Made by a program: the position numbers and the translations under genes. From positions 1 through 63,823 of the forward strand of contig DAIEHI010000087.1 in NCBI GenBank assembly GCA_027355725.1: DNA of 63,823 nt, read 5' to 3'. Below the pieces are notes generated by a model. The model did not search any database, was not told where the DNA came from, and worked only from the letters and a program-made list of their open reading frames with translations. The DNA is from Acidimicrobiaceae bacterium (lineage in GTDB: Bacteria; Actinomycetota; Acidimicrobiia; Acidimicrobiales; RAAP-2). Shown here in pieces: positions 8,116 through 16,705 of the stretch (within the stretch, counting starts at the first letter, position 1; each line of letters opens with the position of its first letter).

Positions 8116-9120
8116 TCAGCAATCAAGTTCGTTGAGGTCAGCGGAGACGAGCGGAATGTCACGCATGGTCAAGAGGCCCGGATTCGCACGCATGATGGCG
8201 CGGACACTGTTGACCGCTACTGCCGCCGTGCAGACATCACCGTGCAGACCATCAATTCGCATATGCAGATCAGGATTGCCCTTGATTGTGGTTTCGTCGT
8301 GGGGGTCGGGAGCACCCGCGTACATACGGAGGTCGAGCACGATTCGTTCGACACCGTCCGCGAATCCCTTCATGTTCTCATGCACGCCCACTACGTCACC
8401 GGCTTTCACGGACAGTTCACCAAACTGGCCTGGTGCGTCAGCGACTACTGGCTCGAGAACTCGATCGACTTTGTCGAGCTTCCACCCAAGGCCGGCCGCA
8501 ACCATCGCAAGTGATTCGGGTAGACCGATGTGGCCAATGGAGGAACGACGCGATTCGAACTCCTCCACTGAGATACCGACACCGACCTTGCGCATAAGAG
8601 GGAGGCGGCGAATGCCCGCATCCTGGACTCGCTGGACGCTCACGTGTTGTACCTGCTGTGCGGCCGCGCTCAACAGGAGCGGAATTGTGTCCATGGCGTA
8701 ACCAGGATTGACCCCCGTGCCCAGCACAGCGACCTTCTTCTCGATCGCGAGGGTGTTGAGTCTCTCGACATTCGGGCTATCGCTTCGCCAAGGAAACGAG
8801 AGCTCCTCACACGTGGAGACGACGCGAGCACCATGCTCGATAATCATCGAAAGTTGCGAACCGATGGCATTGAGTGATGACTGCGTACATAAGATCACCA
8901 CATCAGGTCGCGTCCTCTGGAGCATCGCACTGGCATTGGCATCAATGAGGACGCCGAGCGGAGTATCGAGGCCCAAGGTTGCTCCGAGATCCTGGCCAAC
9001 CATCGAGGGGTCAAGGTCGACCGCACCGACAATCTCTAGGTTGGCGCGCGTTACCGCGAGCTTGGCGACAGCGATCCCGATGGGACCAAGACCAAAAACT
9101 CCAATACGAATTCGACTCAC
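8116..9120 (-). CDS. 2,4-diaminopentanoate dehydrogenase-like NAD(P)-dependent oxidoreductase (DapB-type N-domain)
   Basis: The GTG at 9120, with GGAGG just upstream, starts a 334-residue protein; an in-frame ATG at 9135 lacks this spacing. It opens with a Rossmann nucleotide-binding motif (RIRIGVFGLGPIGIAVAKLA), followed by a DapB-like domain and the C-terminal domain of the amine/2,4-diaminopentanoate dehydrogenase family (GTGVNPGYAMDTIPLLL, KVGVGISVEEF). The characterised relative Ord oxidatively deaminates 2,4-diaminopentanoate, chemistry analogous to Kdd on 3,5-diaminohexanoate. The gene lies between CoA-transferase genes and a dipeptidase gene on one strand and near a kce-kdd operon, so a diamino acid substrate is plausible. 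The exact substrate is not determined by sequence. Confidence 0.72.
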   Translation of the reverse strand: MSRIRIGVFGLGPIGIAVAKLAVTRANLEIVGAVDLDPSMVGQDLGATLGLDTPLGVLIDANASAMLQRTRPDVVILCTQSSLNAIGSQLSMIIEHGARVVSTCEELSFPWRSDSPNVERLNTLAIEKKVAVLGTGVNPGYAMDTIPLLLSAAAQQVQHVSVQRVQDAGIRRLPLMRKVGVGISVEEFESRRSSIGHIGLPESLAMVAAGLGWKLDKVDRVLEPVVADAPGQFGELSVKAGDVVGVHENMKGFADGVERIVLDLRMYAGAPDPHDETTIKGNPDLHMRIDGLHGDVCTAAVAVNSVRAIMRANPGLLTMRDIPLVSADLNELDC

Positions 9121-9207
9121 GGTGTTCCTCCACACGAACTTGATTTCTGTTGGGAGCCTCAGCGACGTTGGTGGGCGTTGTTAATTCGTAATCATAGTTG
9201 ACCCTGA

Positions 9208-9453
9208 TCAGCAATGTTTTCTTCGATCATCGATGACGACGTCCATCATCACATTGGTATGCATCATGTGCGCCATTTGCGTGACGGAACGAGTCTGGCG
9301 TCGAGGCAAGTACGACAACGGCTTTCGCCAATAAGGGCGGTGCTGCAATGGTTGCCCGAGCGCATATCCGGCGTACTTGTACGGCTCCACATTCAATGGC
9401 GCAACCACCTTTCGAGACGTGGTCACGTCGAACGGTCTGCTCTCAAACGACAC
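9208..9453 (-). CDS. Hypothetical 81-residue protein, uncertain
   Basis: This small frame starts with GTG at 9453, 12 bases after a GGAGG on the same strand, and runs to 9208. It fills the otherwise empty 389-base gap between the CoA-transferase B gene and the oxidoreductase gene and shares their orientation. The product begins MSFESRPFDVTTSRKVVAPL, is rich in aromatic and basic residues (KYAGYALGQPLQHRPYWRK) and ends in a Met/His-rich segment. I do not recognise a family. Codon choice looks gene-like at the start, but the gap may simply be non-coding. Confidence 0.35.
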   Translation of the reverse strand: MSFESRPFDVTTSRKVVAPLNVEPYKYAGYALGQPLQHRPYWRKPLSYLPRRQTRSVTQMAHMMHTNVMMDVVIDDRRKHC

Positions 9454-9509
9454 TCAATGAGTTGTCCTCCCAGCGCAACGAGCGAGACGGCGAGGCGCAA
9501 TGAAAGCGC

Positions 9510-10151
9510 TCACTCCAGATCGATACGGAAGGCTGGCTCGGTAGTGTCGCGTACGTCTTCGACGGTGACGCCGGGCGTGAGTTCGCGCAAGACAAGACCG
9601 TCACTCTCAACATCGAAGACCGCGAGGTCGGTGATGATCCTTTGCACGCAGCGCTGGCCGGTGAGTGGCAGTGAGCAGTGCTTGACGATCTTGTGTCCAC
9701 CGTTCTTCGCGGAGTGCTCCATCATGACAATCACACGCTTGGCACCGTGAACCAAGTCCATGGCCCCGCCCATGCCCTTGACCATCTTGCCGGGGATCAT
9801 CCAGTTCGCGATGTCGCCCGCAGCGGAGACCTGCATGGCGCCCAAGATGGCGACATCAACGTGCCCACCGCGAATCATGGCGAACGACGTCGCTGAGTCA
9901 AAGAAGGAAGCTCCGGATGAAACGGTGACCGTTTCCTTGCCCGCGTTAATTAGATCAGGATCGACTTGACTGTCGCTCGGATAAGCACCCACTCCGAGGA
10001 TCCCGTTCTCCGAGTGAAGGACAACATTGAGTCCAGACGGTACGAAGTTCGGCACCAGAGTCGGCAGTCCGATGCCGAGATTCACGTACTGGCCATCACT
10101 GAGCTCTCGGGCTACTCGAGCAGCGAGTTGGTCACGGGTGAGGGCTGTCAT
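9510..10151 (-). CDS. scoB: 3-oxoacid CoA-transferase, subunit B
   Basis: The product (213 residues) matches the beta subunit of family I CoA-transferases: [17 protein letters not shown] near the N-terminus and the catalytic-glutamate motif [13 protein letters not shown], then [27 protein letters not shown] in segments. The enzyme moves CoA between succinyl- or acetyl-CoA and acetoacetate or a related 3-oxoacid. Its ATG overlaps the stop of subunit A (ATGA), as usual for the pair. Acetoacetate is the expected product of Kce encoded at 20457, giving a direct metabolic link. Confidence 0.92.
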   Translation of the reverse strand: MTALTRDQLAARVARELSDGQYVNLGIGLPTLVPNFVPSGLNVVLHSENGILGVGAYPSDSQVDPDLINAGKETVTVSSGASFFDSATSFAMIRGGHVDVAILGAMQVSAAGDIANWMIPGKMVKGMGGAMDLVHGAKRVIVMMEHSAKNGGHKIVKHCSLPLTGQRCVQRIITDLAVFDVESDGLVLRELTPGVTVEDVRDTTEPAFRIDLE

Positions 10152-10894
10152 GACGCTACCGTCCTCTTCTCAATTCTCTTTTCGATATTCGATACGTGCA
10201 CGACGCGTTGGACGAATATTCCAGGCGTGTGTATCTGCATTGGATCAAGTTCGCCCGGCGCCACAAGTTCTTCGACTTGAGCGATGGTGATTTGACCGGC
10301 GCTGGCACAGAGTGGATTGAAGTTTGCGGCGCTCTTTTCGTAGATGAGATTCCCGTGAGCATCGCCGTATCGCGCGTGCACCAATGCGAACTGCGTGCGA
10401 ATAGCGCGCTCAAGAACGAACGCACGACCGTCGAACTCGCGCACCTCCTTCTTGGGCGAGGACACGATGACGTTGCCGTCGTGGTCGTAGCGCCACGGTA
10501 TGCCGCCATCGGCGACTTGGGTTCCGACACCCGCAGGAGTGTAGAAAGCTGCGATGCCCGCGCCGCCAGCGCGCAATCGTTCAGCGAGGGTTCCTTGGGG
10601 AACTAGCTCGACCTCCAACTCCCCAGAGAGGTACTGGCGTTCGAATTCCTTGTTCTCGCCCACATACGAGCCGGTCGTTCTTCGGATTCGTTTCGCGTTC
10701 AAGAGGACACCCAATCCCCAGTCGTCGACACCGCAGTTGTTGCTGACTGTCTCAAGGCTGCTCGCACCATTTTCCAAGACGGCACGGATGAGCTCGTTGG
10801 GAATGCCACACAGACCGAAGCCACCGACGGCCAGTGTCGAGCCGTCAGTGATGTCAGCGACCGCGGCGGCGGGGGAGTCAAAGACCTTGTTCAT
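10148..10894 (-). CDS. scoA: 3-oxoacid CoA-transferase, subunit A
   Basis: The product (248 residues) shows the alpha subunit pattern: [20 protein letters not shown], then the CoA-binding [13 protein letters not shown], and later [19 protein letters not shown]. It is translated together with subunit B through a four-base overlap. The upstream region (10957-10971) has a perfect-looking -10 TAGAAT overlapped by a degenerate copy of the element found at the importer and kce promoters, so co-regulation by the TetR protein at 11061-11720 is likely. Confidence 0.92.
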   Translation of the reverse strand: MNKVFDSPAAAVADITDGSTLAVGGFGLCGIPNELIRAVLENGASSLETVSNNCGVDDWGLGVLLNAKRIRRTTGSYVGENKEFERQYLSGELEVELVPQGTLAERLRAGGAGIAAFYTPAGVGTQVADGGIPWRYDHDGNVIVSSPKKEVREFDGRAFVLERAIRTQFALVHARYGDAHGNLIYEKSAANFNPLCASAGQITIAQVEELVAPGELDPMQIHTPGIFVQRVVHVSNIEKRIEKRTVAS

Positions 10895-10956
10895 TGGTTT
10901 CTCCAGAGAGCGTTTCGATGCACACGGATTCAGGCGTCACCCACCGGTCGCCATAA

Positions 10957-10971
10957 ATTCTAACGGTCGTC
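10957..10971 (-). promoter_or_regulatory. scoAB promoter -10 with degenerate TetR-type operator
   Basis: Reading leftward, TAGAAT (10962-10957) is a good -10 box for scoA. On the plus strand the same bases sit in AACGGTCGTC (10962-10971), which matches the AACGGGCGTT core of the two strong operator copies at 12010-12019 and 20302-20311 except for two bases. No convincing -35 was found. Confidence 0.45.
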
Positions 10972-11060
10972 CAGTAGGTTGAGTTTCACTATAGACCTGA
11001 TGTTGCGAGGGCGTCACCCAGACGTTGACGGTTTCGACGCTCTTGAATATGAACGACCTG

Positions 11061-11720
11061 CTAGAGGTCGGTCTGTCTCGTGTCGCGAATTGCCTTGGCA
11101 ATCGTGGCTCGCGGTGTCATCAGTGAGCCGAGGACGAGTTCGATGTGGATCTCGGCCACCTCATCAAGAGTGCGCGTCCCGTTAGGTGCGAACCATATGG
11201 CCACACCAGTGCATTCGAGCAGGATTGCGTAACTCACGATCTTCACGTCGGATGCCTTGAAGACCCCCGCGCGCACACCATCTTCGATGAAACCAATGAA
11301 CATTGCCTGGTAGGCATCGCGCTTGGCTTGGATCTCGACTCGGTCCTCGCCAGAGAGAGCTCGAAGTTCACTGTCGGTCACGAACGCAGCGCGCGGGAAG
11401 AGTCCGTGGAAGCGAACGTGCACGCGCACCGCTGCGGCGAGGCGAGTTGCGGGGTTCTTGTGGTGCGAGACCGCTTCGATGACCGCGACATTCAGATCAT
11501 CGAGGAAGAATCGTTCGAGCTCTAGCAGGATGGCTTCTTTGCTGGCGAACCAGTAGTAGATACCCGCTGCGCGAATAGGCACTTCTGCCGCGATCTCTCG
11601 CATCGACGTCGCGTGGTAGCCGCGCTGGGCAAAGAGATCGAGGGCGGCTTCGAGAATCGCTTCGCGCGTCGTCGGCTCAGCGTTCTTGTCAGGCGGTGCC
11701 TTCGTCTCGTGCAGCGTCAT
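11061..11720 (-). CDS. TetR family transcriptional regulator
   Basis: This 219-residue regulator has a standard N-terminal TetR helix-turn-helix (residues about 17-63: TREAILEAALDLFAQRGYHATSMREIAAE, read in two blocks, then GIYYWFASKEAILLELE). The C-terminal ligand domain is hydrophobic and resembles the KstR2/FadR-like actinobacterial group that senses CoA thioesters or other catabolic intermediates. It lies between the scoAB promoter and the divergent importer operon. The two nearby operator-like elements and the copy before kce make it the best candidate repressor of all three units. Regulator family is certain; ligand is inferred. Confidence 0.9.
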   Translation of the reverse strand: MTLHETKAPPDKNAEPTTREAILEAALDLFAQRGYHATSMREIAAEVPIRAAGIYYWFASKEAILLELERFFLDDLNVAVIEAVSHHKNPATRLAAAVRVHVRFHGLFPRAAFVTDSELRALSGEDRVEIQAKRDAYQAMFIGFIEDGVRAGVFKASDVKIVSYAILLECTGVAIWFAPNGTRTLDEVAEIHIELVLGSLMTPRATIAKAIRDTRQTDL

Positions 11721-12094
11721 TACGTGTCCTTGATTGGTGGCGAAAGTGCCGTACCTCGGTCGAGCCCCTCGTCATCACTTCACGTCCCAGGGAGTTCGAC
11801 TTCGATATTTTCCCTGACAGTACCATCCGTGGCCGCGCACATTGTGCGAAGTTGATTATGGATTTCTTTCATCGCGCGCCCTTTGTGGTCTCGAAGATGC
11901 GTCCTCGAGCACCGTCATGCGCAGTCCTCGACGGGGCGGGGCTGTTCATATTTTGTTCATCTGAGTGGCTTGACGCCCCCGAGACGACCTGTTAGGTTGT
12001 CGAATGTTTAACGGGCGTTCATTAAATTCAAAACGAGGGTGTGCGCATCTTTTGGTGCGATACCAAGGGGAAACAAGATTATGGGAGAACAGTC
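11721..12094. other. Intergenic region between TetR gene and importer operon
   Basis: This 374-base divergent gap contains the importer promoter and operator described at 11970-12025. The first 240 bases hold no recognised gene; short frames on either strand look non-coding. The TetR gene's own promoter should lie near 11725-11800 but no clear boxes were identified. Confidence 0.5.
11970..12025 (+). promoter_or_regulatory. Importer operon promoter with 19-nt TetR-type operator
   Basis: TTGACG (11970-11975) and TAGGTT (11993-11998) are spaced by 17 bases, a good primary-sigma promoter. Just downstream, TTTAACGGGCGTTCATTAA (12007-12025) is repeated identically before kce (20299-20317). Its core AACG-GG-CGTT is palindromic, as in many actinobacterial TetR operators. 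The sequence before the operator (CGACCTGTTAGGTT) is also shared with the kce promoter. Confidence 0.75.
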
Positions 12095-13759
12095 ATGAAG
12101 TTACGTCACGCAACTTCGATCGGGGCGCTCGCTGCGTCACTTGTGCTGGTCGGCACTGCGGGCACCTTCGCAAGTGCGGGTGTGCGATCACACGCGTCGT
12201 CGGGTGCGGTGCTGCGCATCGGCACGCAGTATCAAGTCGACTCGATGAATCCGTTTGTGGCACTCGAGAGTTCGTCGCTCGCGGTGTACAAGTACATTTA
12301 TCCGTCGTTGGTGCAGTACAACACCAAGCTCGCCATTACCGCGAACTTCGCCACGAGTTGGTCACACTCGGCCAATGGCCTCGACTGGACGTTCCACCTG
12401 CACTCAGGTGCATTGTGGTCCGACGGCAAGCCGCTCACCTCAGCGGACGTGGTGTGGACCGTTAACACGGTCATCAAGGACGCATCGGGCGGCGGTGCGC
12501 TACTGGCCACCTACCTGCCAGGTGTCACCTCGGCCACTGCGAGCGACGCCAATACGGTAGTACTGCATCTCCAGTCGCCCGAGGCGGCGTTCCTCGCCAA
12601 TATTGCGCGCCTACCGATCCTGCCCCAGCACATCTGGTCTCAGTACGACACGGGCACAGCCGGAGCTGGTCTGCGCACGTTCTCGAACGATCCGACCGCT
12701 TCGCAGCCAGTTGTCTCGGGTGGCCCCTTCATGGCAACCCAGTACAACGCTTCAGGCGTGACTCTGTTCAATGCAAACCCGAACTTCTACGGCACCAAGC
12801 CCACGATTTCAGGATTCGGACTCGAGTACTTCACGAGTGCTGATGCTGAGATCCAAGCGCTCAAGACCAACCAGATCGATGTGATGCTCAATGCGACACC
12901 GAGCGCGATCCACAGTCTGAAGGCCGACCCCAGTCTGGTCGTCGACACGAAGCCTGCGCTCAATGAGAGCGACTTCATCATCAACGACTATGCGGGCAAG
13001 AAGAAGAACCGCGAACTGTTGAACCCGCTGGTGCACGCTGCGTTCAACTACGCAATCAACCGCAACGCCATCGTCAAGGACGCTTTCAATGGTGACGCCA
13101 AGCCGGGAATGTCGCCGATCCCAATCGCCGACACGGCCTTCTATGACCCGGCCATCAAGCCAGCACCGTTCAGCATCGCCAAGGCCAACGCTCTGCTCAA
13201 CCAGGCGGGCTACAAGATGGGACCGAACGGCGTGCGAATCGCCAATGGCCACCCGATGTCCTACACGGTGATCCTGGCGACCGACGAGGAAGGGTCACGT
13301 CTTCGTGCCTTTGACATCATTCAGTCTGACTTCAAGCAAATTGGTGTCCAGCTGAAGGTGAGCATCACCGATGACGCAACGGCCGCTTCGCTCGAGTTGA
13401 CCCCGAGCCAGAAGTTCGACCTCGGGATGTGGGGATGGACACCTCCGGGCCCAGACCCGACGTTCATCTTGAACACTTACACCTGCGCGCAGTTCGGCGG
13501 ATGGCAGGAGACGGGCTACTGCAGCAAGGCCTACGACAAGCTCTTCGCCCAGCAAGCGGTGACGTTGAACCCGGCGGCACGTCGCGCCATTGTCTTCAAG
13601 ATGCAGGCGATGTTGGCTGCTGCCATGCCGGAGTTCATCTACGCCTACGAGAACGTCAATGACGTGTGGAACAAGGCGTGGTCGGGCTTTGGAGAGACCT
13701 CGGGTGGACTCTTCTCACCGCTGACCATCGACGGCATCTCGTACGCACACCACGCGTAG
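12095..13759 (+). CDS. ABC transporter substrate-binding protein, family 5 (peptide type)
   Basis: The ATG at 12095, with GGGAGAA at 12083-12089, gives a 554-residue secreted protein. It starts with a signal peptide (MKLRHATSIGALAASLVLVG, cleavage probably near ASAG). Family 5 landmarks are QVDSMNPFVALESSS, GALWSDGKPLTSADVVWT, and the C-terminal GWTPPGPDPTFILNTYTC. It heads a five-gene importer operon followed by amidase and phosphotriesterase-family genes. It is clearly distinct from the SBP at 887. The ligand is unknown; the regulon context points to a peptide- or amide-linked diamino acid. Confidence 0.9.
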   Translation: MKLRHATSIGALAASLVLVGTAGTFASAGVRSHASSGAVLRIGTQYQVDSMNPFVALESSSLAVYKYIYPSLVQYNTKLAITANFATSWSHSANGLDWTFHLHSGALWSDGKPLTSADVVWTVNTVIKDASGGGALLATYLPGVTSATASDANTVVLHLQSPEAAFLANIARLPILPQHIWSQYDTGTAGAGLRTFSNDPTASQPVVSGGPFMATQYNASGVTLFNANPNFYGTKPTISGFGLEYFTSADAEIQALKTNQIDVMLNATPSAIHSLKADPSLVVDTKPALNESDFIINDYAGKKKNRELLNPLVHAAFNYAINRNAIVKDAFNGDAKPGMSPIPIADTAFYDPAIKPAPFSIAKANALLNQAGYKMGPNGVRIANGHPMSYTVILATDEEGSRLRAFDIIQSDFKQIGVQLKVSITDDATAASLELTPSQKFDLGMWGWTPPGPDPTFILNTYTCAQFGGWQETGYCSKAYDKLFAQQAVTLNPAARRAIVFKMQAMLAAAMPEFIYAYENVNDVWNKAWSGFGETSGGLFSPLTIDGISYAHHA

Positions 13760-13812
13760 AGCAATCCGTCACCGCATTTTCGGGTAATGAACGATAGAAG
13801 ATCGAACGAACA

Positions 13813-14781
13813 ATGAAGGCTCGAACACTTGACTACGTGCTGAAGCGAATTGGCTTCTCCATAATGACGGTGTTTGTGGTGCTCACGTTCAACTTCGTCT
13901 TGTTTCGTGCCTTGCCCGGAAGTGCGGTGACGGACCTCTCGCGGGTCCCAAACTCGACGCCCGCATTGCGCGAGGCGCTCGCACGTCAATTCGGACTTGC
14001 GGACTCCAAGTGGCAGCAGTACTTCATCTACCTCAAGCAGTTGCTGCACGGCAACCTCGGCGTCTCCTACATCAACGGCCTGCCGGTGTGGCACAACTTG
14101 ACAACGGACCTCTCCAACACGATTCCCATGGTTGGTCTGGGCACAGTCCTGGCCATCATCTTTGGCACCTGGTCCGGCGTCACTTCCGCGTGGCGCTGGC
14201 ATCGTCCAGCGGACTACCTTCTCACCAACACCGCCATCGCGTTCTACTCGTTCCCAACCCAGTGGTTGGGCCTGATGCTCGTCATGCTCTTTGGGCGTTA
14301 CCTGCCCACCACGGGCATGAACGACCCGTTTGCAGTGGGGGGCTCAGCGTGGTCGCACGCTCTTGACACCTTCAGACATATGATCCTGCCCGCCGTGGCG
14401 GTGGCGCTCACCCTCTATGGCCAGTACACACTCGTGGTGCGCTCAGCGGTCTTGGAAGTACTTGGCGAGGACTTCGTCCTCACCGCACGCGCCAAGGGCA
14501 TCCCCGCGCGCACGATCCTTCGCCGCTACGTGTTGCGGAACGCGTTGTTACCGATCGTGACTCTGATCGCACTGTCGATTGGCTATGTCGTGGGAGGCGC
14601 GTTGCTCGTCGAGACGGTCTTCACGTGGCCCGGTATCGGACTCGCGGTGTACCAATCGGTCCTCTCGCGCGATTACCCGATGCTCCAGGGTGCCTTTCTC
14701 ATCCTCACACTCTCGGTCGTCATGCTTAACCTCGTCGCCGACCTGATCAGTTTGAAGCTCGACCCGAGAGTCGCCGAATGA
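13813..14781 (+). CDS. ABC transporter permease, DppB type
   Basis: A 322-residue membrane permease with six predicted helices. The N-terminal DppB pattern (NFVLFRALPGSAVTDLSR) and EAA-type loop (TARAKGIPARTILRRYVLRN) are visible, as is GGALLVETVFTWPGIG near the C-terminus, a strongly conserved family block. It overlaps the next gene by four bases. Confidence 0.93.
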   Translation: MKARTLDYVLKRIGFSIMTVFVVLTFNFVLFRALPGSAVTDLSRVPNSTPALREALARQFGLADSKWQQYFIYLKQLLHGNLGVSYINGLPVWHNLTTDLSNTIPMVGLGTVLAIIFGTWSGVTSAWRWHRPADYLLTNTAIAFYSFPTQWLGLMLVMLFGRYLPTTGMNDPFAVGGSAWSHALDTFRHMILPAVAVALTLYGQYTLVVRSAVLEVLGEDFVLTARAKGIPARTILRRYVLRNALLPIVTLIALSIGYVVGGALLVETVFTWPGIGLAVYQSVLSRDYPMLQGAFLILTLSVVMLNLVADLISLKLDPRVAE

Positions 14782-15728
14782 CGACGACGAACGAGCTCAA
14801 GAACTCATCCTCATCGAATGAGCGTCCCCCACTTCGTTGGCTGCGCAAACTCGTCCATCATCGACGCGCGGGAGCGGTCGGGGCCATTGTCCTTCTCATC
14901 TTTGTCGTGCTGGCATTGGGTGCGCACTGGTTCGCGCCCTACAGCACGGTCAACGCGAGCGGAGGCGTGTTCGCTGCACCATCGAGTCACCACTGGCTCG
15001 GCACCAACGATGGTGGTATCGACATGGTCAGTCTCTTGATCCAGGGCGGGCGGATCTCAATGCTGGTCGGTTTCGCGGCAGCGTTGGTCGCCGCGATCCC
15101 CGGGGCGCTCGTGGGCATCCTGTCGGGATACTTTGGAGGGTGGGTTGACACGATCCTCATGCGGATCACTGACTTCTTCTTGGTGATTCCGGTGATCCCG
15201 GTGATGATCGCAATCGCCGCGGTGTGGGGGCCCAGTCTCTTTCACCTCATCATCGCCATCGGCGTGCTCTTGTGGACGTCAACCGCACGGGTCCTTCGTG
15301 CCCAAGTGAAGACACTGCGTGAAAGGACGTTCGTTCGACGCACTGTCAACCTTGGAGCGAGCCGCACGAGGGTGCTCTCTCGACACATCCTGCCTCACGT
15401 GGCGCCACTGCTCATCGCCCAGACCGTGATCACCATGGCCCTCGCGATCTTCTACGAGACCGCGCTGGCGTTCCTCGGTCTTGGCGACCCGACCGCAGTC
15501 TCGTGGGGCACCATCATCGAAGACGGCTTCTTGCGCACCGCGATCAGCACTGGTGCGTGGTGGGCCATCGTCCCCCCTGGTGTGTGTGTCGCACTCGTGG
15601 TGATCAGCGCCTACCTCGTGGGACAGTCGATTGAAGAGGCACTCAATCCTCGTCTTCGAGTTGCGAACGTGTCACCGCGATCCTGGAAGATCCGCCCCTT
15701 GGTCGGTCGAGGAAGGGATGCGCTGTGA
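14778..15728 (+). CDS. ABC transporter permease, DppC type
   Basis: A 316-residue DppC-type permease: early membrane helix, periplasmic HHWLGTNDGGIDMVS, permease domain with GASRTRVLSRHILPH as the EAA loop, and AFLGLGDPTAVSWG, a typical OppC/DppC block. Start and stop both overlap the neighbouring genes by four bases, consistent with coupled translation. Confidence 0.93.
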   Translation: MTTTNELKNSSSSNERPPLRWLRKLVHHRRAGAVGAIVLLIFVVLALGAHWFAPYSTVNASGGVFAAPSSHHWLGTNDGGIDMVSLLIQGGRISMLVGFAAALVAAIPGALVGILSGYFGGWVDTILMRITDFFLVIPVIPVMIAIAAVWGPSLFHLIIAIGVLLWTSTARVLRAQVKTLRERTFVRRTVNLGASRTRVLSRHILPHVAPLLIAQTVITMALAIFYETALAFLGLGDPTAVSWGTIIEDGFLRTAISTGAWWAIVPPGVCVALVVISAYLVGQSIEEALNPRLRVANVSPRSWKIRPLVGRGRDAL

Positions 15729-16705
15729 TCTCGGTGCCGCTCTTTAGTGTGCGCGACCTGCACGTGTGGTTCGAGTTGCCCGACGGGCGTGAGTTGCATG
15801 CGGTTAACGGCGTTAGTTTCGATCTACAGGCTGGTGAAGTCCTCGGCCTCGTTGGAGAGTCGGGCTGCGGCAAGACAACGACGATCTTGGCGACCATGGG
15901 ATTGCTGCCATCTTCGGCGCAGGTCGCCGGTGAGATTCGCATCAATGGCGAAGAGATCCTCTTCGGCGGTGAAGATTCGGTGCGCCCCCATCGCTGGCGC
16001 GACATCGCCATGGTCTTTCAAGGCGCCATGAACTGTTTCAGTCCCGTGAGGACCGTCGGCTCTCAGATCGTTGAGCCCATGAAGTTGCACGGGATCGCCA
16101 AAGGTGGCGAAGCTCGCCGTCGGGCTGGCGAATTGCTCGAGATGGTGGGTATCCCCGCCGCCTCAGCCGACCGCTTCCCCCACGAGTTCTCCGGAGGCAT
16201 GCGTCAGCGCGCGGCGATCGCGATGGCGCTCGCGTGCGAGCCCAAGATACTCCTCGCCGATGAGCCAACGACTGGTCTCGACGTGATGGTCCAGGCGCAG
16301 ATTCTGGGACTGCTGGGCAGCCTGGCTGAGAAGTTGGGACTCGCGGTCGTCCTCGTCACCCATGACCTGCCGGTGGTGGCAGAAGCATGTTCGAGGGCGG
16401 CGGTGATGTACGCGGGTCGCATTGCCGAGTTGGGCAGTGTCGATGCCCTGTACCACGACTCACGTCACCCCTACACGAGCCTCTTGTTCGCGGCAACCCC
16501 TGATCTGTTGGGCGATGAGCGCGTTGTCTCAATTCCTGGTGCGCCCCCTCGATTAGACCGTGAGATCGTTGGATGTCCGTTTCGCGATCGGTGCGACTCG
16601 GCGATTGAGCGTTGCGCAAGCGAGGAGCCGGCGCTGCATCTCGTCGGCACATCACACGTCGCGGCGTGTCACTTGAACGACGCGGTCGAAGGTGTAAGCC
16701 AATGA
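15725..16705 (+). CDS. ABC transporter ATP-binding protein, DppD type
   Basis: A 326-residue ATPase with Walker A GESGCGKTT, signature FSGGMRQRAAIAMAL, Walker B ILLADEPTTGLD and switch THDLP. The tail holds the Cys segment CPFRDRCDSAIERCASEEP. Note GAMNCFSPV after the Q-loop (VFQGAMNC), slightly different from the usual EPMTSLNP. It begins inside the DppC stop and ends inside the start of the partner ATPase. Confidence 0.92.
   Translation: MISVPLFSVRDLHVWFELPDGRELHAVNGVSFDLQAGEVLGLVGESGCGKTTTILATMGLLPSSAQVAGEIRINGEEILFGGEDSVRPHRWRDIAMVFQGAMNCFSPVRTVGSQIVEPMKLHGIAKGGEARRRAGELLEMVGIPAASADRFPHEFSGGMRQRAAIAMALACEPKILLADEPTTGLDVMVQAQILGLLGSLAEKLGLAVVLVTHDLPVVAEACSRAAVMYAGRIAELGSVDALYHDSRHPYTSLLFAATPDLLGDERVVSIPGAPPRLDREIVGCPFRDRCDSAIERCASEEPALHLVGTSHVAACHLNDAVEGVSQ

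Noticed and set aside
9214..9750. Rightward 178-codon frame
   Set aside because: It overlaps scoB antisense and shows Ser/Arg-rich shadow composition with no ribosome binding site.
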